From Kutzneria buriramensis (GTDB lineage: Bacteria > Actinomycetota > Actinomycetes > Mycobacteriales > Pseudonocardiaceae): DNA of 64,000 nt. The notes under the pieces were generated by a model, which was given only the letters and a program-made list of their open reading frames with translations, was not told the DNA's origin and did not search any database. The position numbers were made by a program, and so were the translations under genes. The DNA lies in the NCBI RefSeq assembly GCF_043575855.1, contig NZ_CP144375.1, forward strand, positions 2,046,001-2,110,000, written 5' to 3'. Of this stretch, positions 1 through 9,311 are shown piece after piece. Position 1 is the stretch's first letter, and each line of letters begins with the position of its first letter.

Positions 1-108
1 GGAGGCGATCAGGCGGATCTTGTCGTGCTGCCGCCTGGCCTCGGACTCGACCAGTCCGGCCAGCTCGGGGTCGGTGGCGGTCAGGGCGTGGAGTGCGGGC
101 TGATGCAT
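1..108 (-). CDS. glyA: Serine hydroxymethyltransferase, N-terminal part (cut by window edge)
   Basis: Only the first 36 codons are present; the gene runs off the left edge. The translation contains DPELAGLVESEARRQ followed by HDKIRLIAS, which is the conserved start of serine hydroxymethyltransferase (the family continues ENYVS). The PLP enzyme interconverts serine and glycine and charges tetrahydrofolate with a one-carbon unit. The ATG at 106-108 is preceded by GGGAG about 8 bases upstream. The leader upstream looks like a ZTP riboswitch, which fits a one-carbon gene. Identification rests on a short stretch but the motif is specific. Confidence 0.85.
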   Translation of the reverse strand, partial: MHQPALHALTATDPELAGLVESEARRQHDKIRLIAS

Positions 109-140
109 CGTCAAACTCCCGAGTCAATGCGGTTGTGGCA

Positions 141-222
141 GCTGACACCCAGGCGCGCGACGCCACCGTTTCCCCGTCGCTCCCCGGTGGTCGATTCCAC
201 CCCTACACGCCAGTCGCGACCC
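141..222 (-). ncRNA. ZTP (pfl) riboswitch in the glyA leader
   Basis: Read on the minus strand, the leader shows the conserved blocks of the pfl/ZTP aptamer in the right order: GTCGCGACTGGCG (220-208), a GTGG..CCAC hairpin (200-187), CCGGGGAGCGACGGGG just after it, and the 3' block CGCGCCTGGGT (near 158-148). The aptamer ends about 33 bases before the glyA ATG. ZTP riboswitches sense the purine intermediate ZMP/ZTP that builds up when 10-formyl-tetrahydrofolate is short, and turn on one-carbon genes including glyA. Whether this copy acts on transcription or translation is not clear from the sequence. Confidence 0.8.
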
Positions 223-228
223 TGGACG

Positions 229-234
229 ATCCTA
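229..234 (-). promoter_or_regulatory. Putative -10 element of glyA
   Basis: TAGGAT on the minus strand lies 7 bases before the first base of the riboswitch, so initiation near 222 would start the transcript exactly at the aptamer. No good -35 match is seen. Confidence 0.4.
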
Positions 235-319
235 ACCGCATCCCCCACCGCTCCCAGGGGGGCGTCCCCGGTCCAGCCTACCGTCCCCGAGCCCGGATCG
301 ATCTTGCTGGCGGGGCGGC

Positions 320-346
320 TGTGGACAAGTTGGGGCCTGTGGACAA
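320..346 (-). promoter_or_regulatory. Two tandem DnaA boxes
   Basis: TGTGGACAA occurs at 320-328 and again at 338-346, same orientation, 18 bases start to start. Its complement TTGTCCACA is the form of DnaA box preferred in high-GC actinomycetes. The pair lies upstream of the glyA leader and at the 3' end of the small CxxC gene. No AT-rich unwinding region is present, so this is not an origin. Confidence 0.6.
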
Positions 347-347
347 C

Positions 348-557
348 TCAGATGGGCGGCACCATGCCGGTCAGCCGACCGTTGGTGTCGCAGACGTGGC
401 AGGTGCGGTTGGCCGTGGCGGTGCGGCCGACGCCGCCGAGCACGGCGAGCACCGGGATCGGCACCTCGCCGATGCCACCGCACTGGTGGCACACGGTGTA
501 CATCTTCTCGGCCACCGAGTCCGCGACGAACTCGGCCTCCTCATCGTCTCCGGTCAC
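348..557 (-). CDS. Small protein with two CxxC pairs (zinc-ribbon-like)
   Basis: A 69-residue acidic-to-neutral protein with a GTG start. It holds CHQCGG at about residues 23-28 and CHVCDTNGRL at about 53-62, spaced like the two halves of a treble-clef or DnaJ-type zinc site. No membrane segment or signal is seen. The start is not well fixed because there is no clear ribosome-binding site at the GTG, and an in-frame extension upstream is possible. It lies between glyA and the FKBP genes, in the same direction, with separate spacing. Function is unknown; metal binding is inferred only from the four cysteines. Confidence 0.55.
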   Translation of the reverse strand: MTGDDEEAEFVADSVAEKMYTVCHQCGGIGEVPIPVLAVLGGVGRTATANRTCHVCDTNGRLTGMVPPI

Positions 558-614
558 CAGCGCACCATACGGTCCGGCCGGACCCGGCCGGACCGCAGGT
601 ACCGTTTCCGCAGG

Positions 615-1154
615 TCAGGCCGCCGGCGTGACCGTCACGGCGTCGACGACGAACACCAGCGTCTCGTTGCCCTTGATGCCCTGGTTGCCGTCGGGCCCGT
701 AGCCCTCGTTCGGCGGCACGATGAGCAGCCGGCGGCCGCCCTGCTTGAGCCCGACCAGGCCGTCGTTCCAGCCCTGGATGACCGAGGCCTGACCGACCGG
801 CTGCACGGTGAACGGCTGGAGCGGCGGGTGCGCCCAGGACGAGTCGGCCTCCTGCTTGTCCGACCAGGTCACCAGGTCGTAGTACACGGCGGCGGCGTCG
901 CCGGCCTTGACCGCCGCGCCGGTGCCCGGCGTGAGGTCCTTGGTGAGCAGCGTGGTCGGCGGCGTGCAGCTGTCCGGGATGGTGATCGTCGGCTTCGCGC
1001 CGAACGCCCCGCCGACCTGCACGTCATCGGCCGTGCAGGCCTTCTTCGGAGTGTTCGACGTCGAGGGCTGGCCGCCCGCGGACGACGAACTGCCGCAGGC
1101 GGCCGCCCCGAGCAGGGTGGCGAGGATCAGGGCCGCGAGGCCGGCTTTGCGCAT
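615..1154 (-). CDS. FKBP-type peptidyl-prolyl isomerase lipoprotein (copy 1)
   Basis: A 179-residue exported lipoprotein. The N-terminus MRKAGLAALILATLLGAAAC carries a lipobox LGAAAC with Cys20, then a Ser/Gly-rich linker. The FKBP domain follows from about residue 70: a DLTPGTGAAVKAGD entry strand, the YYDLVTWSDKQ region, VIQGWNDGLVGLKQGGRR and the LIVPPNEGYG segment. It probably assists folding of exported proteins on the outer face of the membrane. A close paralogue lies directly upstream. The two share lipobox, linker and SSWAHPP/SSWAHTP motif, so they are a tandem duplication. Confidence 0.88.
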   Translation of the reverse strand: MRKAGLAALILATLLGAAACGSSSSAGGQPSTSNTPKKACTADDVQVGGAFGAKPTITIPDSCTPPTTLLTKDLTPGTGAAVKAGDAAAVYYDLVTWSDKQEADSSWAHPPLQPFTVQPVGQASVIQGWNDGLVGLKQGGRRLLIVPPNEGYGPDGNQGIKGNETLVFVVDAVTVTPAA

Positions 1155-1169
1155 GGCACGCGAGCCTAA

Positions 1170-1190
1170 CGGGCCCCCTTCCGGGGCCCG
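1170..1190 (-). terminator. Hairpin terminator between the two FKBP genes
   Basis: CGGGCCCC and GGGGCCCG form a perfect 8-bp stem around the 5-base loop CTTCC. It sits 26 bases past the stop of the upstream FKBP gene, so the two copies are probably separate transcripts. Confidence 0.65.
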
Positions 1191-1215
1191 CCAAGCAGGT
1201 GTGGTTCGCGCGGGA

Positions 1216-1794
1216 TCAGGCGTTCGGGACGACCCACTGGGTGTCGACGACGAACACCAGCGTCTCGTTGGGCTTCACGCCCTGCGCGCCCTTGTCGCCG
1301 TAGCCCTGGCTCGGCGGCACGATCACCAGCCGCCGCGAGCCCTGCGGGACGTCCACCAGGCCGGCGGCCAGGCCCTTGACGACGGGCCCGTACTTGGCGT
1401 CGCTCGGCATCACGGTGATCGGCTTCACCGGCGTGTGCGCCCAGGAGGAGTCCACGTCCTGCTTGGTCGACCAGGCGACGAGGTCGAAGAACACCTTGAC
1501 GGTCGCGCCGGGGCCGGGCTTGGTGTTGCCGTCGCCGGGCACGAGGTCGCGGGTGAGCAGCGAGGTCGGCGGCGCGCAGTTGTCCGGGATGGTGACCTTC
1601 GGCTTGGCGTTGAGCCCGCCGGTGACCTTCACGTCCTTCGCGGCGCAGGGCGGCCTGGGGTCGTTCGTGGTGGTGGGGGCCGCGCTCGTCGACGAGTTCG
1701 GCTGGGTGGCCGCCACCGTCTCGGGCCGGGCGCCGCAGGCGACTGCTCCGAGCAGGGTGACGAGAACAAGGGCCGTGAGGCCGGCTCTGCGCAT
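1216..1794 (-). CDS. FKBP-type peptidyl-prolyl isomerase lipoprotein (copy 2)
   Basis: A 192-residue lipoprotein starting at ATG 1792-1794 (a TTG at 1803 is in frame but has no better signal). MRRAGLTALVLVTLLGAVAC gives a lipobox LGAVAC. After a low-complexity Thr/Ser linker comes an FKBP domain with DLVPGDGN, FFDLVAWSTKQ and LVIVPPSQGYGDKG. It is the paralogue of the gene downstream. No Shine-Dalgarno sequence is evident, so initiation may be leaderless or from the TTG. Its likely role is folding help for secreted proteins, inferred from the family. Confidence 0.86.
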   Translation of the reverse strand: MRRAGLTALVLVTLLGAVACGARPETVAATQPNSSTSAAPTTTNDPRPPCAAKDVKVTGGLNAKPKVTIPDNCAPPTSLLTRDLVPGDGNTKPGPGATVKVFFDLVAWSTKQDVDSSWAHTPVKPITVMPSDAKYGPVVKGLAAGLVDVPQGSRRLVIVPPSQGYGDKGAQGVKPNETLVFVVDTQWVVPNA

Positions 1795-1855
1795 AACTGA
1801 CAAGCGTAATTGGCGCGGTCACGTTACGGGCCCGAGTTGGACAAGCCCATCGCGT

Positions 1856-1882
1856 TACCTGTTCGTGATCTACCGGCAGGTA
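1856..1882. promoter_or_regulatory. Inverted repeat in the divergent region before the sigma factor gene
   Basis: TACCTG (1856-1861) and CAGGTA (1877-1882) are perfect arms 15 bases apart in the 142-base gap between the divergent FKBP and sigma genes. It could be a dimeric-repressor site; nothing else supports this. Confidence 0.25.
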
Positions 1883-1936
1883 TCCCCGCCGGGCCGTCCC
1901 GTCCCTGATTACCAGGACGAGGGAGCGGAGGAGGCA

Positions 1937-2566
1937 ATGGTGGGAGGCCCGCGGCACGGACCGGGAACGCCACCGACCGACATGGGTGACGGGGACACCG
2001 ACAACCGCTACGAACAGATCGCCGGCCTGCTGGAGGCCGCCCGCGCCGACCCGCGGGGCGGCATGGACCCGCTGATCACCGAGCTGACGCCGCTGCTCTG
2101 GCACGTGGCGCGGGCGCAGGGCCTGGACGCGGCCGTCTGCGCCGACGTGGTGCAGACCACCTGGCTGAACCTGCTGCGGTCGCTGGCCGACATCCACACC
2201 CCGGCCGCGCTGACCGCGTGGCTGGTGACCGCCACCAAGCGGGAGGCGTGGCGGGCCAAGGACGCGTACCGCGGCGAGACGCTCACCGGCGACGACGCGT
2301 TCGCCGACCTGCTGGACGCCGGCCCCGGCCCGGTGGAGCAGGCGCTGGTCGCCGACCAGCGCCGCCGCCTGTGGAAGGCCGTCGACCAGCTGTCCACCCG
2401 CTGCCAGCAGCTGCTGCGGGTGGTCGCGTTCACGCCCCGCCCGGACTACGGCCTGGTCGCGACCCGACTGGGCATGCCGCGCGGCAGCATCGGCCCCACC
2501 CGCGGCCGGTGCCTGGCGAAGCTGCGCGAGCTCTTGATCTCCGACCCGGAAGGAGAGTGGGGATGA
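1937..2566 (+). CDS. RNA polymerase sigma factor, sigma-70 region 2/4 (ECF-like)
   Basis: A 209-residue protein with ATG at 1937 behind a strong GGAGGAGG. Region 2 lies around residues 40-95 (LWHVARAQG, VVQTTWLNLLRSLADI, AWLVTATKREAWR) and region 4 around 145-200 (VDQLSTRCQQLLRVVAF, LVATRLGMPRGSIGPTRGRCLAKLREL). There is no region 1.1 or 3, as in extracytoplasmic-function sigma factors. It overlaps the next gene by ATGA, so both are co-translated. No anti-sigma gene is adjacent. In many actinomycetes such a sigma factor is followed by the same small partner and then a CHAT-domain protein; here no CHAT gene follows. Confidence 0.88.
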   Translation: MVGGPRHGPGTPPTDMGDGDTDNRYEQIAGLLEAARADPRGGMDPLITELTPLLWHVARAQGLDAAVCADVVQTTWLNLLRSLADIHTPAALTAWLVTATKREAWRAKDAYRGETLTGDDAFADLLDAGPGPVEQALVADQRRRLWKAVDQLSTRCQQLLRVVAFTPRPDYGLVATRLGMPRGSIGPTRGRCLAKLRELLISDPEGEWG

Positions 2567-3030
2567 CGACGCTACGACCGGCCGGCGCCGACGACCCGAT
2601 CGACGAGCTGGACCTGCGCATACTGGCCGCGGTGCGGGACCTGTGGACGGCCGCCGACCCGCCGCCGGCCGACCTGGTCGACCGCTGCCGCTGCGCGGTC
2701 GCCCTGTCCGGCCTGCGCTTCGCGCCGAAGTCCGTGGCGGTGTGCCGGCAGCGCACCGGCTCCGAGGACGTCGGCCGCATCACCTTCGACAGCGACTCGC
2801 TGACCATCAGCCTCAGCGTCGGCGTCAACCGGGACGGCACGGTGCGGATGGACGGGCGGCTGTCCCCGCCCGGCAGCCACGACGTGGAGCTGCGCACCCC
2901 GGACCAGCGGCTGTGCACCCGCAGCGACGTGCACGGCCGGTTCACCATCAACGGCCTGCGCCACGGCCCGGCCCACCTGGTCGTGAGCGCCACGGACGTG
3001 TCACTCACCACGCCGTCGATCACCCTCTGA
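2563..3030 (+). CDS. Sigma-factor partner protein with a C-terminal beta-sandwich-like domain
   Basis: A 155-residue soluble protein translationally coupled to the sigma factor (ATGA at 2563-2566, with AAGGAGAG upstream). The N-terminal half (DPIDELDLRILAAVRDLW, then DLVDRCRCAVAL) is helical and has a conserved Cys pair. The C-terminal half (GTVRMDGRLSPPGSHDVEL, then HGRFTINGLRHGPAHLVV) reads like a carboxypeptidase-regulatory-like or transthyretin-type beta fold. Proteins of this shape are commonly encoded next to ECF-type sigma genes in actinomycetes; their job is not established. It has no membrane segment, so it is not a classic anti-sigma factor. Confidence 0.7.
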   Translation: MTTLRPAGADDPIDELDLRILAAVRDLWTAADPPPADLVDRCRCAVALSGLRFAPKSVAVCRQRTGSEDVGRITFDSDSLTISLSVGVNRDGTVRMDGRLSPPGSHDVELRTPDQRLCTRSDVHGRFTINGLRHGPAHLVVSATDVSLTTPSITL

Positions 3031-3070
3031 CGGATCACGTCGACGCACCGGTCGGATCGCGAGGCCGCGC

Positions 3071-3170
3071 CGGTGCTTGGCCCGGTTGCCAGATTTCGAG
3101 CGCCGCCGCACAAAGCGGCCCCACCACTGAGCCGACGCGGCGCTCGAAATCTGGCAAGGGACAGGCACCG
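3071..3170. repeat. Large imperfect palindrome between convergent genes
   Basis: TTGCCAGATTTCGAGCGCCG (3086-3105) is repeated as its exact reverse complement at 3138-3157, a 20-bp perfect stem with a 32-base loop. Outside it, CGGTGC (3071-3076) pairs with GCACCG (3165-3170) after a short mismatch. It lies between the sigma operon (plus) and ctaB (minus). It may be a bidirectional terminator, but its size and the AT-richer core are unlike the other terminators here, so a mobile palindromic unit is also possible. Confidence 0.6.
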
Positions 3171-3212
3171 CCTTCGAGCGGCCGAGCCCCGCGCGGAACG
3201 CGCGGCAAAAAC

Positions 3213-4178
3213 TCAGAAGGGCAGGCCGAAGACCGGCAGGCCCACCACGGCGTCCGCGGCCAGTGCCACGAACACCAGCATCAGATACGTGTTGGAGAGG
3301 TGGAAGAGCTTCATGGGATTGCCTTCCTGGCCCCGCTTCACCTCATTGTGCAAACGGTGGGCGAACGCCAGGAACCACGCGCCGAACACGACGGCGAACA
3401 CTCCGTAGATCCAACTGGTCGCGGGCAGCAGCAACAGCGACAGCCCGACCATCGCCCACGAGTAGGCGACGATCTGCCGCGAAACCTGCTCGCGGGTGGC
3501 GACCACCGGCAGCATCGGCACGTTCACCGCGGCGTAGTCGTCCTTGAACTTCATTGCCAGCGCCCAGAAATGCGGCGGCGTCCAGCAGAAGATCACCCCG
3601 AACATGACCAGCGGCTGCCAGCCGACGGTGCCGGTGACGGCGGACCAGCCGATCACCACCGGCATGCAGCCGGCGGCGCCGCCCCACACGATGTTCTGCG
3701 CCGTGCGGCGCTTGAGCACCATCGTGTAGACGAGGACGTAGAACATGATCGTGGCCACGGCCAGCACCGCGGACAGCAGGTTCGTGGTCAGCCACAGGAA
3801 CGCGAACGAGGCGACGCCCAGGGCCAGCCCGAACACCAGCGCGTTGCGGACCGGCACGTCGTGCTTGGCCAGCGGGCGCGCCTTGGTGCGCTTCATCACC
3901 GCGTCGATGTCGGCGTCCCAGACGCAGTTGAGCGCGTTGGCGCTGCCGGCGGCCATGGTGCCGCCGAGCAGGGTGGCCAGCACCAGCCACACCGACGGAA
4001 TTCCACGCTGTGCGAGCAACATCGCTGGGATCGTCGTCACCAGCAGCAGTTCGATCACGCGCGGTTTCATCAGGGCCACATAGGCCTTGACCACGGCGAG
4101 CGCTGAGCGACCGGGTGTGGTGGTGGCGTCGACGGCGGTGCTGCCAGGCATTCCCTTGGCGGGGCTCACCGGCGGCAT
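3213..4178 (-). CDS. ctaB: Protoheme IX farnesyltransferase (heme O synthase)
   Basis: A 321-residue UbiA-family integral membrane protein. It transfers a farnesyl group from farnesyl diphosphate to heme B, giving heme O for cytochrome oxidase assembly. The first Asp-rich motif is N84-CVW-D88-ADI-D92 within NALNCVWDADIDAVMKRT. Eight or nine hydrophobic segments follow, and a second polar loop (FKDDYAAVNVPMLP) carries the second motif. The start MPPVSPAKG has about 30 hydrophilic residues before the first membrane segment. It diverges from tkt, the usual arrangement in actinobacteria. Confidence 0.95.
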   Translation of the reverse strand: MPPVSPAKGMPGSTAVDATTTPGRSALAVVKAYVALMKPRVIELLLVTTIPAMLLAQRGIPSVWLVLATLLGGTMAAGSANALNCVWDADIDAVMKRTKARPLAKHDVPVRNALVFGLALGVASFAFLWLTTNLLSAVLAVATIMFYVLVYTMVLKRRTAQNIVWGGAAGCMPVVIGWSAVTGTVGWQPLVMFGVIFCWTPPHFWALAMKFKDDYAAVNVPMLPVVATREQVSRQIVAYSWAMVGLSLLLLPATSWIYGVFAVVFGAWFLAFAHRLHNEVKRGQEGNPMKLFHLSNTYLMLVFVALAADAVVGLPVFGLPF

Positions 4179-4477
4179 CTCGCTCCTCGAATCGGGCAGT
4201 TGACGAAGAATGTGGACCGGCGGGCGGGTCTTGCCAGTCAGGTGAATCGTAACCGCGTGCCACCGACGCGCTCGGGAGGGGTCGTTGCGAGGTCCGTCAC
4301 GACCCGTACGGCCACGTTGAGATCACATATCCGACCCGTCCGGACTAGGCTTGCGGCCGACGATCGAAGCGAGCGGGAAGGGCTGAGAACGGGCGGCTCA
4401 CGGGATCGATTCAGACACCGTCGACCAGCGCCGTCCGGCCCCTTTCCGCCTGACGTGAAGAGTGGGAGCTCAGGTCC
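4179..4477. promoter_or_regulatory. Divergent promoter region ctaB/tkt
   Basis: A 299-base gene-free stretch that must hold both promoters. A -10-like TAGGCT at 4346-4351 points toward tkt, about 130 bases before its start; no convincing -35 goes with it. No riboswitch or strong hairpin was recognised. Confidence 0.4.
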
Positions 4478-6574
<2,097 letters not shown>

Positions 6575-6576
6575 AG

Positions 6577-7689
6577 ATGAGCGCCAACAATCTGGCCGCG
6601 CTCAGCGAGGCCGGCGTGTCGATCTGGCTCGACGACCTGTCGCGGAGCCGGCTCACCAGTGGCAACCTGGTGTCGTTGATCAAGGACAAGCACGTCGTGG
6701 GGGTCACCACCAACCCGACGATCTTCGCCAACGCGCTGTCCGACGGCGAGGCCTACGACGCGCAGGTGCGCGAGCTGGCCGCCCGCGGCGCCGACGTGGA
6801 CGCGGTCGTGCGCGAGCTGACCACGACCGACGTGCGCAACGCCTGCGACGTGTTCCGCGAGACCTGGCAGGCCTCCGGCGGCAAGGACGGCCGGGTGTCC
6901 ATCGAGGTCGAGCCCAAGCTGGCGCACGACACCGACGGCACCGTCGCGCAGGCACTGGAGCTGTGGAAGGCGGTCGACCGCCCGAACCTGATGGTGAAGA
7001 TCCCGGCCACCGTCGAGGGCCTGCCGGCGATCACCCGCACGCTGGCCGAGGGCGTCAGCGTGAACGTGACGCTGATCTTCTCGGTGCAGCGCTACCTGGA
7101 CGTCATGGACGCCTTCATCGCCGGCATCGAGCAGGCGAAGGCCAACGGCCACGACATCTCCGGCATCCAGTCGGTCGCCTCCTTCTTCGTGTCCCGTGTG
7201 GACACCGAGGTGGACAAGCGCCTCAAGGCCATCGGCACGCCGGAGGCCGAGGCGCTGCTGGGCGAGGCCGCGATCGCCAACGCCCGCCTGGCCTACGCCG
7301 CCTACGTCGGCGCGTTCAGCACGCCGCGCTGGCAGGAGCTGGCCGCCGAGGGCGCGCACGCGCAGCGTCCACTGTGGGCGTCCACCGGCGTGAAGGACCC
7401 GGCCTACTCCGACACCCGCTACGTCGACGAGCTCGTGGTCGACAACGTGGTGAACACCATGCCGGAGAAGACCCTGGACGCGGTGGCCGACCACGCGAAC
7501 CTGCGCGGCGACACGGTGTCCGGCACCGAGGAGCAGGCGCAGGAGTCGTTCGACGCGCTGGAGCAGGCCGGCATCGACATCGACGACGTCTACGACGTGC
7601 TCGAGAGCGAGGGCGTCGAGAAGTTCGACAAGTCCTGGGCCGAGCTGCTCGTGACGGTGCAGGCCCAGCTGGACAAGGCGAAGGGCTGA
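6577..7689 (+). CDS. tal: Transaldolase
   Basis: A 370-residue class I aldolase-fold enzyme that transfers dihydroxyacetone units between sedoheptulose 7-phosphate and glyceraldehyde 3-phosphate. The Schiff-base lysine is Lys141 in LMVKIPATVEGLP; VTTNPTIFANAL near residue 45 is the family entry motif. The length fits the long actinobacterial transaldolase subfamily. It starts two bases after tkt, with AGGGAAAGTAG before the ATG. It is the second gene of the pentose-phosphate operon. Confidence 0.96.
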   Translation: MSANNLAALSEAGVSIWLDDLSRSRLTSGNLVSLIKDKHVVGVTTNPTIFANALSDGEAYDAQVRELAARGADVDAVVRELTTTDVRNACDVFRETWQASGGKDGRVSIEVEPKLAHDTDGTVAQALELWKAVDRPNLMVKIPATVEGLPAITRTLAEGVSVNVTLIFSVQRYLDVMDAFIAGIEQAKANGHDISGIQSVASFFVSRVDTEVDKRLKAIGTPEAEALLGEAAIANARLAYAAYVGAFSTPRWQELAAEGAHAQRPLWASTGVKDPAYSDTRYVDELVVDNVVNTMPEKTLDAVADHANLRGDTVSGTEEQAQESFDALEQAGIDIDDVYDVLESEGVEKFDKSWAELLVTVQAQLDKAKG

Positions 7690-7697
7690 GGATCACT

Positions 7698-9311
7698 GTG
7701 GGGATTTCCGTCGACATCGTCCACGACGGACTCGCCGAGCAGGCGCGTCCGCTGGTGGACCAGCTGATCGCGGACAAGGTCGCCTCCAAGCTGGCCGCGC
7801 AGGACCCGACGCTGTGGGGCCCGGACGCCGAGCCCGAGTCGTCGATCCGGCTCTCGTGGACCACGCTGCACGAGTCGTCCCGGCCGCTGGTCGGCGAGAT
7901 CGAGGCGCTGTCGGCCGAGCTGGCCGGCGAGGGCATCGACCGGATCGTGCTGGCCGGCATGGGCGGCTCCTCGCTGGCGCCGGAGGTGATCACCGCGACC
8001 GCGGGTGTGCCGCTGGTCGTGCTGGACACCACCGACCCCGGCCAGGTGGCCGACGCGCTGGCCGGGGACCTGACCCGGACCGCGATCGTCGTCTCCTCCA
8101 AGTCCGGCGGCACCGTCGAGACCGACAGCCACCGCCGCATCTTCGAGAAGGCCTTCACCGAGGCCGGCATCGACGCGAAGAGCCGCATCATCGTGGTCAC
8201 CGACCCGGGCTCGCCGCTGCAGAAGCTGGCCGAGGACGCGGGCTACCGCAAGGTCTTCACCGCCGACCCGCACGTCGGCGGCCGCTACTCGGCGCTGACC
8301 GCGTTCGGCCTGGTGCCGGCCGGCCTGGCCGGCGCGGACATCAACACGCTGCTCAACGACGCCGCCGCGGCGTTCGAGCTGGTGTCCCGCGACGACGAGA
8401 ACAACCCGGCGCTGTGGCTGGGTGCGGCGTGGGGCGCGGCGCACGCGCAGGGCGCCGAGAAGGTCATCCTGGCCGACACCGGCTCCGGCGTGAAGGGCTT
8501 CCCCGACTGGGCGGAGCAGCTGATCGCCGAGTCCACCGGCAAGCAGGGCACCGGCCTGCTGCCGGTGGCCGTGGAGAACGCGGACGCGCCGGGCTTCGTG
8601 ACCGCCGGCACCGACGCGACTCCGATCGCCATCGGCCCGGACGTGGACGCGGCGTTCATGAGCACCGCCGGCGAGCTCGGCGGCCTGTTCCTGCTGTGGG
8701 AGTTCGCCACCGCGATCGCCGGCCGCCTGATCGGCATCAACCCGTTCGACCAGCCCGACGTGGAAGCGGCCAAGGTCGCGGCGCGCTCGCTTCTCGACAA
8801 GCCCGTCGGTGGTGACGAGGCCGCCCCGGCGCTCACCGTCGGCTCGATCGAGGTGCACGAGAGCGGCGAGTGGCTGCCGGCCACGGCGACCACGCTGGCC
8901 GATGTTCTGAACGCATTCCTAGCCGCCGCGCCCGATCATGGTTACGTGGCCGTGCAGGCGTACCTGGACCGACTCGACGACGCCTCCGCCGCCGTGCTGC
9001 GGCCGGCCGTCGCGCGGGCCAGCCGGCTCCAGACCACGTTCGGCTGGGGCCCGCGGTTCCTGCACTCCACCGGCCAGTACCACAAGGGCGGCCACCAGAA
9101 CGGCGTCTTCTTGCAGATCACCGGCGCGGTGGAGCAGGACCTCGACGTGCCGGACCGCCCGTACACGCTGGGCGTGCTCCAGCACGCGCAGGCCCTCGGC
9201 GACGGTTCGGTGCTCGCCGACCACGGCCGGCCGGTGCTGCGCCTGCACCTGACGGACCGGGCCGCCGGCCTGGTCGAGCTGGCCAAGGCCGTTCAGGAGG
9301 TCAAGAGGTGA
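7698..9311 (+). CDS. pgi: Glucose-6-phosphate isomerase
   Basis: A 537-residue isomerase linking glycolysis with the oxidative pentose phosphate branch. GMGGSSLAPEV (about residue 85) and VVSSKSGGTVET form the sugar-phosphate site of the SIS fold; GRYSALTAFG is also visible. The chosen GTG at 7698 follows GAGGA and lies 8 bases after the tal stop; a long open frame upstream is only read-through of another frame inside tal. The stop overlaps the GTG of zwf. Confidence 0.94.
   Translation: MGISVDIVHDGLAEQARPLVDQLIADKVASKLAAQDPTLWGPDAEPESSIRLSWTTLHESSRPLVGEIEALSAELAGEGIDRIVLAGMGGSSLAPEVITATAGVPLVVLDTTDPGQVADALAGDLTRTAIVVSSKSGGTVETDSHRRIFEKAFTEAGIDAKSRIIVVTDPGSPLQKLAEDAGYRKVFTADPHVGGRYSALTAFGLVPAGLAGADINTLLNDAAAAFELVSRDDENNPALWLGAAWGAAHAQGAEKVILADTGSGVKGFPDWAEQLIAESTGKQGTGLLPVAVENADAPGFVTAGTDATPIAIGPDVDAAFMSTAGELGGLFLLWEFATAIAGRLIGINPFDQPDVEAAKVAARSLLDKPVGGDEAAPALTVGSIEVHESGEWLPATATTLADVLNAFLAAAPDHGYVAVQAYLDRLDDASAAVLRPAVARASRLQTTFGWGPRFLHSTGQYHKGGHQNGVFLQITGAVEQDLDVPDRPYTLGVLQHAQALGDGSVLADHGRPVLRLHLTDRAAGLVELAKAVQEVKR

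Noticed and set aside
2643..4106. Open frame on the plus strand through the sigma partner, the palindrome and ctaB
   Set aside because: It is a shadow of two real genes on both strands and would have to read through the large palindrome.
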